In this document: one piece after another, positions 44,738 through 55,355 of the stretch
Layout: every line of letters begins with the position of its first letter
Numbering within the stretch: position 1 is the stretch's first letter
NCBI GenBank assembly: GCA_030015575.1
Contig: JASDDO010000019.1
Location: forward strand, 517,796,986 to 517,860,985
Length of the DNA: 64,000 nucleotides
Source: Agapanthus africanus
Taxonomy: Eukaryota > Streptophyta > Magnoliopsida > Asparagales > Amaryllidaceae
Direction: 5' to 3'
Program-made: the position numbers and the translations under genes
Notes under the pieces: model-generated
The model's input: the letters and a program-made list of their open reading frames with translations, nothing else
Databases searched by the model: none
What the model was told of the DNA's origin: nothing

Positions 44738-45508
44738 CTACCCAACCACGATACAAGCATGAAGAACAAACGAATACATCAAAAGAACATATAAATAAAA
44801 GATACCTGAAAACTCCATATTGGACGTCTGCGCGTCCCGATGAGTAGAAGCAAACTCCCGCGTCTGCCCTCTCCTCGCAGCTGGATGAACTCCTCTGGTT
44901 GACTGAGCCCTCTGAGCGAATCTTCCACGTCCACGGCCTCTCTGAATACGACTCTGACGAGGTGCTAAGGAACAATCCCTGACGAAGTGCTGAAGGCTCC
45001 CGCATCGGAAACATCCACGCGCTGACTGCTGACCATCCTGGGGATGAGAGCTGAATGACTGTCCTCGTCCTAAGCCTCTGCTACTCCCGCGACGGCTACG
45101 AAATCTGTCTCGATGACCAAACCTCTGTCTCTGGACTGGTACGCTGGTATGAGTCCTCCACTGTCCTGGAACTCTTTGAGCCTCTGGAATATGCGCCTCG
45201 TCAACTGGAGCTGCAACCACTGGTGCTATATAGGTGACGGACCGCTGCAGGCTAATCGTAAGGGACAGCTGAGTAACAGGGGTGGCAACCTCCTGTCGTA
45301 GCTCCCGAACGACATCAACCAAAGAACTCAACGTCTGGCGGAAGTCCTGCATCTCTGCCAAAGGTCTATCCATAGTATAGATCGTAGGCTGATCCGTCTG
45401 CACCTGTGCAACTAGAGTGCCATCCTGGTCAGTACTCGTCTCACCCGAGCCAACTCTGACCTCGGCCCTCGCTGCATCACTCTGAGTCCCCATAGTCATC
45501 GGCGGCAA
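44738..45508 (-). CDS. gag: Element G1: shortened gag with zinc knuckle
   Basis: An open frame of 256 codons at the expected gag position, about 220 bp from the primer site. The N-terminus is acidic and polar, with a coiled-coil-like stretch at residues 48-76. An Arg/Gly-rich region (about 127-150) precedes a CCHC zinc knuckle C166, C169, H174, C179 (CFRCG...HFVRDC), the nucleic acid binding motif of Gag. Another Arg-rich stretch follows. The usual central Gag domain between the N-terminus and the basic region is missing, so the protein is much shorter than a typical chromovirus Gag. The last 30 residues (hydrophobic, ending HACIVVG) come from a decayed protease frame. It may be a partial Gag that still binds RNA; that is inference. 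Confidence 0.75.
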   Translation of the reverse strand: MPPMTMGTQSDAARAEVRVGSGETSTDQDGTLVAQVQTDQPTIYTMDRPLAEMQDFRQTLSSLVDVVRELRQEVATPVTQLSLTISLQRSVTYIAPVVAAPVDEAHIPEAQRVPGQWRTHTSVPVQRQRFGHRDRFRSRRGSSRGLGRGQSFSSHPQDGQQSARGCFRCGSLQHFVRDCSLAPRQSRIQRGRGRGRFAQRAQSTRGVHPAARRGQTREFASTHRDAQTSNMEFSGIFYLYVLLMYSFVLHACIVVG

Positions 45509-45725
45509 GGCTATAAATAGATATAAGATCCGACGAGAATAAGGAAATCGAATCTTAAGGATAGGAATATCAAGGAAGGAATTTCAAGCAAATTGTACTT
45601 AGGTCACTTAATGCAAAGTACCGATTCGTGGGTATGCTGCAGACATACACACACTACGTTATTCTGTTTAAGCTACCTACTCCATCATACTAAGGCCATC
45701 CTACACTCCGAAAGGTAAAACCTAA

Positions 45726-45738
45726 CGCTCTGATACCA
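45726..45738 (-). other. Element G1: primer binding site
   Basis: TGGTATCAGAGCG on the minus strand, four bases from the 5' LTR end. A Met-tRNA-type site usual for chromoviruses. Confidence 0.88.
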
Positions 45739-45742
45739 ACTT

Positions 45743-48700
45743 TGTCATGACCCAAAATTGGCCCGTGACGGCCCTAATACTACGCAACGCCTAAAGACGC
45801 AACGTAGTAAAAGAAAGCTAAACCCAGAAATCTAAACCATGAAAATACGGAAAAGATAATATAAGTTTTGAAACATTTGAAATCACAACCCAAATTCTTT
45901 AAAAAGTCGTACTTTCTTTCTTTAAAATTTTAGCAACACCCCCTTTTTGTAAAGACTAGTCAAGATGAATACAACACAAAAATAAGGACAGTAGAGAAGA
46001 AGCTGTATGTAAAAGACATCAAATCCACAAAGATACACATTAACGTCCTCACCAAGTCTCTAAGTCAATAATACAATAGTAGATGGAGAGTACAAAATAC
46101 AACGAAGGTACAATACAAAATACAGATGACCACCAAAACCCACCTAAGCAAAATAGTACTGTGAGCTGATGCGGTATCTGTAGCAAAAGATGATAGCTGG
46201 ATAGCTGAATAGAGGAATAGCCTGCCTCGACTACTCTGGGGAACAACCTGAAACACCTGTGGCACAACGGGGGTGAGTTGCCAACTCGTGAATAGTAGAT
46301 AACATATGCAGGTAATCGCAGGAATGTACGTACAGCATGAATCTAAGATATGCGATTACAGTAATAACATGTCATGCAAATGCTGAAATAAGGGAAGTAC
46401 AGTAACAGGTACAATCCATATGTAAAGCAGTAATAACATGACAATAATATGCAATAACCATGCAATAGGGATATGAGAAATTAGATATGCAACTATCATA
46501 AGGGTATACTACAAGTACTACCAATATATGAATCTGTGCATAAGGTAGGTAAGGGTGAGGTATAGGGGGAATATGTCATTTCCCACGGAAACCTGACATC
46601 GTGGTAGGATCACAATCCATCATGACACTCACATCCCAAATCGCCAAATCGGCCCCCAAACTGGGCTCTCACATCACATAGATCTCACATCACCTCAAGG
46701 TACAATATCGAATAGCTCTCCTATATCTCGAATGTACCAATCAATCGTCCCTTTCATATCCAATATCCAATCTCAATGAATCACCTAATAACCCAAGTCA
46801 AATCTCAAATAATCTTTAACATCCTAAACATATATATATACAGAAATAAATATGATGGGGGCAATACACATATATTAGCGTCCCATTCCACTAATATTGG
46901 TGTAAGGGTATATATAACAACGGCTAAATCCCCTGTTATATATACAAAGGTATTAAAAGAAATATCATGAAAACAGTGTGCCAAGCATCGACACAGAAAT
47001 CCTCGTATATCGGGCTCCGTCAGTCCGGATCGGCCCACGGGGTCCGTCTGCGGTGTCGGCCCTCGGCCCGGCAGTACAGATCATCCCGCATCCATCTCTC
47101 GACTCTGGCCAGTATCCTCCGGACAACTGCCAGGTTCAACCAGTCACCGGTAGGTACTCACCCGCCTCCAGGCTCAATCGGCAAACCCATCGATCTTCTT
47201 GCCGAGGGGAACCATACCGGGCCTCACCATGTACTCTCATACGGCAACCACACCTCGTATGGAGCATATAATCAGCACCGATAAAACTCATGGTGGATGC
47301 GCAAATATCATATCAAGGAAACCGGGTTGTTCAATGTATGCATAATTTCATGAACCCCGCGGTTCCCAAATCCCGAAAACATCATATAAAATCCAGATAA
47401 ATAATGCGCAAATCCAGGAATAAATATATGCGATATATCTGGATGCGAGCAGGTAAACAAAAGTATATAGCTGAACCAGATGTATGCAAAATCAATAAGG
47501 TACAGCCAAGTATGGGTATCTACCTATAAGTAAAGGATGCCGTATACCCCCTGGGTATAAGTAACATATGTAGGAAATCCCCCCCCGGTATAACTAAAAT
47601 ATGTGCATGGTATACCTGTAGCTGTATCTCTAGGTGTATATGTACCTATCACTAAAGGTATGATACATTATAGGTATGCCATAAGCTAGATGTCAAGTGT
47701 GATAGGCAATATAGTATCAATAAGGGGTTGTGTGTGACATGGCAATTATTGACGGTGTGTGTGTAGCATACAATCCGTGCTCGTGCAACATGAACCGTCA
47801 ATAATGTGTGCAGTGTCCTACGGCTGCTAGTCACAGTACACTATATCAAGGGAATAAAGTAAAGGCGCAATTCTACAATGACGTAGAATGTGCGACAGGT
47901 ATTTGAATCCTAGCCCAGACGCATAACGCCATGCGGGCGATTCCCCTGTAGATGTTAAATCTACTCACCTACACTCCACACTAGGTGAATCCTACCATCT
48001 GCTCCCTCTGTAGTAGTGTCCGTAGTCCCTGTCTGCAAACCTGCAAATAAGACACGGAAATCACATATAAGCCAAATATTCCGCGAAACGCGATATCGAA
48101 CCAAAACGAGAAACTCGCGTCGCGAACTAAACGCGCGTGTGCACGATACGCTGAAACGTATGTGTACGCGTCTAAAACCATCGCGACACGCCGCGATACG
48201 CTGGATCACAGAACCCACTCACGTATCGCGCGTATCGCGCAAACACAACGGACACCAAAAGCGATATATGACCCCAGATTTTCCTACAGGCCAAATCTTA
48301 CAAAACTAGACATGCCAAAACACTACACTACACAGCAGGGAACCCTACACAAAATCCCAACACCCCAGTCCCCTTCTTGGCCGCAATTTGCGGCCAATAT
48401 GAATAAATTGGCGGCCAGGTTAGGGAAGGGTGGGTTCGTGCTCTGGTGGTGTGATCTAAACCTAGGTATCATGTCCTAGTTTCCTCAATTTTGACCTGAA
48501 GGCATCCGGTCCATAGTAGATTCCAGATTGCCATTATATCGCTTTAGAAACACCAAATTGCACAAAACACAAACCTTAAGGTATTTTAGTGAAACCTGGG
48601 TTGAATCTCAGTTGAGGTGGCCTAACAACACTAAAATGAGCTAGGTTAACCAATTCCAACACATTCCAACCAAAATTCCACACAAATAACCTTAAATGGC

Positions 48701-49462
48701 ACTAAACTAGCAAATTAACACAAACCGAAGCTAACAATCACACAACTAGGCAAAAAGGGAAATTGGGTTCAAGAGTTATACCCTAAAGGCCCCCAAGAAG
48801 CAGGTGAAGAAGTGAAATGAGTTGTTGCAAGATGCTGGAGCTCCTTCTGCTGCTGTTGCTACCTGCTGTTGCTGCTGCTGTTGATGATGTCTGCTGCTGC
48901 TGCTGCTGATGATGATGATGATGCTGTTGCTGATGGTGATGATGCTGCTGCTGCTGGTGATGGCTGCTGCTTCTGCTGAAGATGTAGGTAAGTGTGTGTG
49001 TGTGTGTGTGTGTGAGAGTGAGAGAGTGAGTGAAAAGAGAGAACAAAGAGAGAAATGAGAGGAAATGCAAAAAACCCCTCCACTCTCTTTCTCTTCCCTC
49101 ATTTAATGAGCATGGCATGAGCCATGTTGCCCCATGCTTTCCCTCTCTCTCTCTCCCCCAAAGTCAACACTTTATCCAAAATTAAACCCCTTTTTAAATT
49201 CATTTTTCATTTTTTTTTTAAAAGAACAACCATAACTATTTAACCCAAAACACCTAAACAATAATAAACTAGATTAAGCAATGGTTAAACCACAATTAAC
49301 ACCCTAGTTTACATGCACAAGTGTGTGTGTGCCTAACAAAATTCCAATAAAATACTCATTAAATAGGATAAAATATTTAAAACTTAATTTGGTAAACTTT
49401 TTTTTGTTAAAATCCATATATTAAAATATAATTACCTACAAAACACATTCTAAGGTGTTACA
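45743..49462 (-). repeat. Element G1: 5' LTR
   Basis: A 3720-bp near-identical partner of 38208-41901. The largest visible difference is the longer CTG/GAT tract (48842-48979). It repeats the stem-loop (47746-47804) and the CpG-dense block (about 48080-48250). Confidence 0.92.
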
Positions 49463-49467
49463 TGCAG

Positions 49468-52199
49468 GTACACTACCGTGCCAGGAGTCGTCCATTCTAA
49501 AACACCTGTAGAATGCTGTCAAGTACCCAGATTGGGAAACTACCTAAATCTTGATCTAAAACCATAGATCTAGCAACCAGAATTTCTGATATAATATCCA
49601 AGTCCTATATGGAGAAACCACTGTGTGATAACCAAAGTATAACCGATCGTAGTATAGCAATTTCACTTCCTACTCTATGTATGTCATCCAGATACCAGGA
49701 CATCACACCCTACTACCTTCTTAACAGATCCATCCCCTATTCTGATGAAGTCAAACCTATGACTGTTACATTAGAAATAGATGATCTATCTCCGCTATAC
49801 CTGTTTTAGTCTATAAATAGACATAAGCTACTTGTCCACTATGCTTCCGCTACTCCCACTGACTACGACAACCCTCTGGCAGAGTCATATACACGCACAC
49901 CTCTAAAGCTAGTTTAGAACGACGCTATATTCATTCTCCTGCCGGGTCTCATAATCTGGAACAACAGTAGTGTCAAGTCTGGGTAAACAAGAACCTCCCT
50001 GTCACCGTTTTTGAGCATACCGAAGTACCTCTCGAGTGCCTGAGGTTACCCACCTTATTTACGGAGTGGCCAATAGAATGTCAAACCAGATCGAATCTTT
50101 AGGATCTTATCAAATTTTCAGTAATCGTTTGCGATTCTGGAATCACTTCCAGTTCTACCATACTACCACTACTGTTTTCTGAAAAAATCAATTTTACTAA
50201 AACTGTGGCGAGTCAAGAACAATATCACTATTGATCTTCCAGATGGTAGAAATTCAACCCTCGTCATAGCCCGGGTCAACCCACAAACAGCCATTACAGA
50301 AATGTGCCTTGAGTTATCCAGAGTCTGGTTTTAAGCATAAGCCGGACAACTCCCCGTACCTTAACATCGTTAAGATATGAACCGTTCTATATCCAATATA
50401 GAAACAGTGGCACTGATTTAATTGAAAGCAGACTCAAATCATGCAGCTGTCTCCAGTGCATGTAAACTAAATGGAAGGAGGCCGATCAGCGTTACTCAAC
50501 TTAGGAATGCATCCAGATATGAGTAACCTGAAAAAGAAGCAAGTTCTCATAATCATTACTATCAACTGAATACCATACACAAGTATCTACATCTTCGATC
50601 ACCTTGAAGAATCCTGATACTTGCAACGCCTGGTTCTCTACTTTATTCTTATACCTATAACTTCTCAAAATTTAGACCTTGTATTTCTACGAAACACATG
50701 TCTAAGAACTAGAGAAGTCACAAGTAAATAGAATATAGTACGAGTACTAACCCTCAGTCCTCATAGACACTGGACAACATACAATACTCTGTATAAGTCT
50801 CCTGAGTCTAATAACTCATTCCCTGTGTGTCGTAGGTTGAAAACTGTACTTATGGTTAAGAAGAATTACACCGCTGTTTTAATGCTCCTTACCTAACCAT
50901 CCACTGATATAGGTAAATGTCATAGACATAATTTCAAAAGGTTATATCTCACTTTATGAAAATAAACGTACAGATATATCAATTTGAAATTGGTGCATAA
51001 CAACGGATATTCAAAACCAAATATTTGCCGTCCGGCAAACAACCCAGGCGATCTCCTCAAATATCACCAATTACAATGAATCCCGTTATAATGAGGATGA
51101 TCACCCAATTCCCAATAACTTACTCCCACTCATTATCTGTAAAACTATACAGATATGAGGATCAAACCTGGTAAATACATACCCTGGAGCAAGAGCTAAT
51201 TGGGAAATCAGTTTTCATTTAACAATACACAGTGAAACTGAAACATGTAAATGTTTCGAAGGGGTATCTGGGTATTCTTGGTAATGCTTCTTCCATTATT
51301 AGATTCACAACTGTAACCGTATATTTCTTTGCCATCTCTCCAAATCCCTTTATATGTCTTTAGTCATTACCTTCTGTACACCCCTTTAGGCTAAATGATT
51401 TTCTTCCTTCCCTACCGTTCGACACCAGCCTATGGTTTGGAAGAAGACTATCCAATAAGTATAATGGGTGTACTCCCCTAATCCTAGGAGTACTCGCAAC
51501 GCGAGAGAAGGTAAAGATAAAAGACAATTGAATAATCCTTATTCCTATTTCTCCTGAACCAGAATCCATCCCCGAACTGGAACAAGTTCCTTCGAGTTTG
51601 TATATAACCATACGATGGAGTATCCAATAAACTGTGGATTTTCGTAGTGATACAGAGTGTTCTGGAGAAATACAAAGGTGAAGTAGGAGTGGCGATGAAA
51701 TACTCGGTTTGGTCGTGAATAGCAGTCGCAATTTACTTTGCCCTTTCACTAATCCCTTTATTTGTCTTTACTTAATACCTTTTGTACACCTTTTTAGGCT
51801 AAATGGTCTTCTTCCTTCCCTACCGTTCGGCACCAGCCTATGGTTTGGAAGAAGACTATCCAATTAGCGTAATAGGTGTACTGTCCTAATCCAAGGAGCA
51901 CTCGCAACCAAGAGAAGGTAAAAGGAAAAGACAACTGAATATTCCTATTCATTTTCTCCAGAACCGGAAACCATCCTCGAATCTGGAACAAGTTCCTTCA
52001 AGTTCATATATAACCATACGATGGTTTTATCCAATGGAAGTGGATGTTCGTAGTAATACGGGGTGTTCTGGAGAAAAGGGTAAAAGTAGGAGTGGCAATG
52101 AGGTATGCAACTCTGACAATCCAAAAGCCAGTGTTTTAAGAAGGTTCGGTTAACTTGGTCACTGAGTCATAGTCTAGGGTCGGGCCATGGTCGTTGCCA
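49468..52199 (-). pseudogene. Element I: decayed pol and gag (second part)
   Basis: Continuation of the minus-strand pol remnant after G1. Near 49870-49910 it reads CVYMTLPEG (RT). It then passes without interruption through the ACAAG site (about 49992), where A was broken by I itself, and on through decayed integrase (50600-50850) toward gag. The sequence is closely similar to A 33652-35488 and shares its inactivating changes. The candidate acceptor AG next to the pyrimidine tract near 52195 is mutated to AA here. It contains a 408-bp tandem duplication (51325-52115). Confidence 0.75.
51325..52115 (-). repeat. 408-bp tandem duplication in element I
   Basis: Two diverged direct copies with a 408-bp offset: the anchor AGGCTAAATG is at 51388 and 51796, and CTATGGTTTGGAAGAAGAC occurs in both. 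Element A has a single copy near 33770-34100. The protein content of the block is unknown. Confidence 0.85.
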
Positions 52200-53022
52200 A
52201 AGAGAGAGAGAGAGAGAAAAGAAACACTCAGCGTGCACTCTAACCTAGATCAGAATGGTTACCAATTTATCTAATCAGGAAACCTCCCGCTGTAACCTCA
52301 AATTCTCCTCCAAACCTGAAAGAAGAATTAGTCGGGATGACCCGAGGAGTAAACCAACTCATCAGTAGGAATCGGGATCCAACTATCATCGCATGATAAA
52401 GTGATGGAATCCACTCACGTTAACACACTCCAGAAGGTATGCGCATGCCTGGCAAGTTTTAGTTTCTTTAGAAACTCCCAATGTGATTTTTACCCATAGG
52501 ACCCAAGTGACCTTGACGAATAATTAACAAATCAAAATGTCCTAGTCAAGTTCAACCCGTCATTATCTTGATTGTGTTAAACCCACCCGCATGATCCTTG
52601 ACGAATAATCAACAAAGTCGTACGACCGTCCTAACCATTCGACAGAAAGCATTACAGAGCCACCACACACTACGCCTCGACGAACAGCAACTACAAACGT
52701 AGCACGAATACTAAGCAATACTAATCTGAAATGACGGAGGGCTACGAATGGTTTTTGGCGAAAAACCTTTTACCGTAATGAACTTGATATCGTTGAAGGA
52801 ACTGCATAGCTTTTATAAATATATAATAGCGAAAACCTTTGCTAAAAAGGTCACTCCCGGTGAAGGGATCTCGGCTCTTTCCCCGTAGAATGAGGTGCAG
52901 GATATTCCAACTTAATACCACGATGCAAAGCAAAAACTAATCGGCTATAGTGAAGTTATTACCCTGACGCAAACTTCTGTCCAAGGGGTCACTTCCGGTG
53001 AAGGGATCTCGACCCTCCTTTT
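52200..53022 (-). other. Element I: leader, distal part (inverted)
   Basis: A minus-strand leader that continues, in element sense, the piece ending at 23714. It has two copies of the TCACTCCCGGTGAAGGGATCTCG block (about 52852 and 52988), decayed hairpins near 52515 and 52600, and the pyrimidine tract next to gag. It ends at 53022 in CCTCCTTTT, against plus-oriented W leader. Confidence 0.78.
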
Positions 53023-53309
53023 CTAAACCGTTTTGATTCTACAATGACATCAAGTTCAAAGCGTTAAAGGTTTTCATAAAAAACCATCCACAACCCTCCG
53101 TCATTTTAGGAAACAGAGTACTTAGTATCCGTGCTACGTATGTTGATTATAGTCAAGACGTATTGTACGGTAGCTAAGTGACGTCTTCCTACAAAGCATA
53201 TGATGCGATCAGTTAGGACATTCATATGATTATGTTGATCATAGTCAAGGGTCATATGGGTGGGTCTAGTTAATCTCGAAATGACGGGTAGAACTTGACT
53301 AGTGCTTAT
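53023..53309 (+). other. Element W: leader, distal part
   Basis: Plus-strand leader from GTTTTGATTCTACAATGAC through CCCTCCGTCATTTT, with two TTGAT..AGTCAA hairpins (about 53143 and 53234). Interrupted by Z after CTTAT and resumed at 63196. Confidence 0.8.
53305..53309. repeat. Target site duplication CTTAT of Z
   Basis: CTTAT before the LTR edge at 53310 and again at 63191-63195. Joining the flanks restores a leader that parallels A near 33315. Confidence 0.92.
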
Positions 53310-55341
53310 TGTTAGTGTATATGCCCTAGAGGCCATTATTGTATCATACTGATTTGTATATTATTTAATGGAAGCTTGGGATATTCACAGTTGTATTGAC
53401 AATCTTTCTCAAAATGGTAGTATGCTATCTGGTTTGTTTCTACTTCAATATGTGGATGTGTTTCTTTTAACATATCGCTTATACATATTAGTAGAACCCT
53501 TAGGATCATTGCTTGATTACCAGCGTTGTGATGGCAGTCACACTAGTAGGGGCTGGGTAGTCTGTAAGCACATCCTTATACAAGTCCCTAGTCGTAGTAT
53601 TATCGAGACAGGGTATCGATACTCCAGAGTAGACTAGTGTGTATGCTTCTCATCCCAGTCGGGGAGATGGTCTGTCCCACAGCCATTAGTACGTCGTACG
53701 GGAGATAGTATGCAGGTGCTCATTAGGTTATGAGTACACCGGAAAAGACTCGTTGGGAACTGCTGGTTAGTAATATACCTATCGTCAGGTAGCAGTTCCC
53801 AGGTGATATGAGTACAACTTAGTCCGTCGACTTGACTCTGCCACTTCACCTCGAGTGTGTTCCCACTGTACTTTGATTACTACCCTGCCACGGCTCAAAG
53901 TAGTCGTGCAAACAGGTAGTAGTTGGGTGCAGTCCCGAAGCACTTGGAGGCAGTGGCGGTTAGATAGGATTCGTCTCTCCCGGTATTGGGGGTTGATGTC
54001 GCGCTGTGTTGGAGAGCCATTACACAAAGTCCCAGGCTAGGGCAAGCGAGATTTACTGGTAGTATTTCCAGTAGTTTCTCAGGGTGTTCTGGGCTACACT
54101 CCGGCACGACTTGTACCGCTATTAGGGGTCTGACGTTTACCGTCCCCCTAGGCCCGACATGCGATACTCATAGACGAACAGACCGGACTGTACAGAGATT
54201 GTCACAGATATGCTCAGTTGGAGTTCAGATGAGTTATTCTCATCGGCATTCTCATCGACATATACCTGGGGGTCGTTACGTACAGCTAGTGCCGCTTGCG
54301 ATCTGTGGTTAAACCCACTGCTAGCGTAATGTCGAGTCTTTAGAGTCCTACACAGAGGGTTTCCCTGCATTGGACAAAAGATGTAGAGGTCGTATGGTTT
54401 TACGACAGGGTTCAATCACGTGCGTATGTTCGTGCGGGCATGATAATTCGGACGAACAATACTAGCGGGCTTTGGTTTAAGCCGGATCCTAGTATTGTAC
54501 TGATGGATTGTTTTCGTCTTTTTGTATCCGCATTTTTCAGAATACGGATACGGGTAGGTATGTAGGGACGAGGGGCATTTTTGTAAATTGGTCAAAGATG
54601 CTTCTAGAAGATGACATATCATAATTTGTATTTATCATTTTGGTTTAAATGATTATTCATTTTATGGATTTAGGAAATGATGTGGAAATTGCATGAGAGT
54701 GGGCATGGCTTCATGAGACACTTGGTGCTTTTTCAAGCCATGACTCATTTGTTTGTAACTCTAACCTTATTTTATGTTTTGATATGATTTATTCTTTGAA
54801 AAAGAGAATATGGTTCAGTTAAGAAAACATATGAGAGCTATCTTCATTCTCATTCTCTTTCCTCACTAGCATTTCCTAAAAGGCCATCTTCTTCCTCAAA
54901 GCTCTAGTGAACTCATGTATTGAGTGATCTAGGGCAAAGTATAGATATTACAATCCATACACACATCTCTGCATCCTCTACGACATCATGGGTAGCGACC
55001 TTGATGCCTTAGTTGCCTCCGTTGAGGTAGGAGTTCGATGCACATCTCCTCGGATGGATCATCTTGGAGTTGAGGAGTCCGATGAGGGAGCGGCGATCCG
55101 AATCGATCCGAATCGATCCATGGAGTCAACAACAAGAAGAAGGACAGCGAGGAATGAAGACCCGAAGGACCGGAATCGTGAGGTATAAACTTCTATACAT
55201 TTAGTTTACCTCACTTTTAGTTTTCTAGTTAGGGTTTAGCACCGATCCTGGAGTCCAAGTCCGTGCTGCGATCTTTTGAAAATTGTTTTTCACCTATTCC
55301 GCGTCCCCGCGATCCCGCAGGGTGCGCGACATGGACTTACA
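53310..55341 (+). repeat. Element Z: 5' LTR
   Basis: TGTTAGTGTATATGCCC to ATGGACTTACA. It contains a nested palindrome in U3 (54458-54496: AATACTAG...CTAGTATT enclosing GGCTT...AAGCC). Near the 3' end a 66-codon frame (54988-55188) starts MGSDLDALVASVEVG, is open up to GAG/GTATAA and terminates inside that donor. Confidence 0.92.
55180..55188 (+). promoter_or_regulatory. Candidate splice donor in Z 5' LTR
   Basis: GAG/GTATAA at 55182/55183, 159 nt before the LTR end; the same spacing holds in the 3' LTR (63031). With the acceptor at 57403 it would define a 2221-nt intron spanning primer site and leader. Confidence 0.45.
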
Positions 55342-55342
55342 G

Positions 55343-55355
55343 TGGTATCAAAGCC
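55343..55355 (+). other. Element Z: primer binding site
   Basis: TGGTATCAAAGCC, one mismatch from the initiator tRNA-Met site, one base after the LTR end. Confidence 0.87.

Larger units (their letters stand above)
38208..49462 (-). mobile_element. Element G1: chromovirus-like gypsy element, defective
   Basis: A complete 11.3 kb insertion on the minus strand with LTRs of 3694 and 3720 bp, an exact TGCAG duplication, the primer site TGGTATCAGAGCG (45726-45738) and a polypurine tract within 41902-41930. The internal region is only 3.8 kb. It holds a shortened gag with a zinc knuckle and a heavily broken pol with traces of protease, RT and a chromodomain-type C-terminus. The very long LTRs, primer site and chromodomain trace fit the Tekay/Del-like chromovirus branch. 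The LTRs are nearly identical, so a defective element moved recently, presumably in trans. Confidence 0.88.
23715..53022. other. Inverted segment of about 29.3 kb
   Basis: At the left edge a plus-oriented copia leader (I) meets a minus-oriented leader (W). At the right edge a minus-oriented leader (I) meets a plus-oriented leader (W). Flipping the segment joins I leader to I leader and W leader to W leader. It also restores element I (5' LTR at 2020 with 3' LTR at 35489-37502, flanked by ACAAG on both sides) and element A (3' LTR and pol C-terminus at 1-2019; pol N-terminus, leader and 5' LTR at 29055-35488). Both breakpoints carry AAAAGG or its complement CCTTTT. An assembly error at these repeated leaders is the main alternative. 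Confidence 0.82.
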
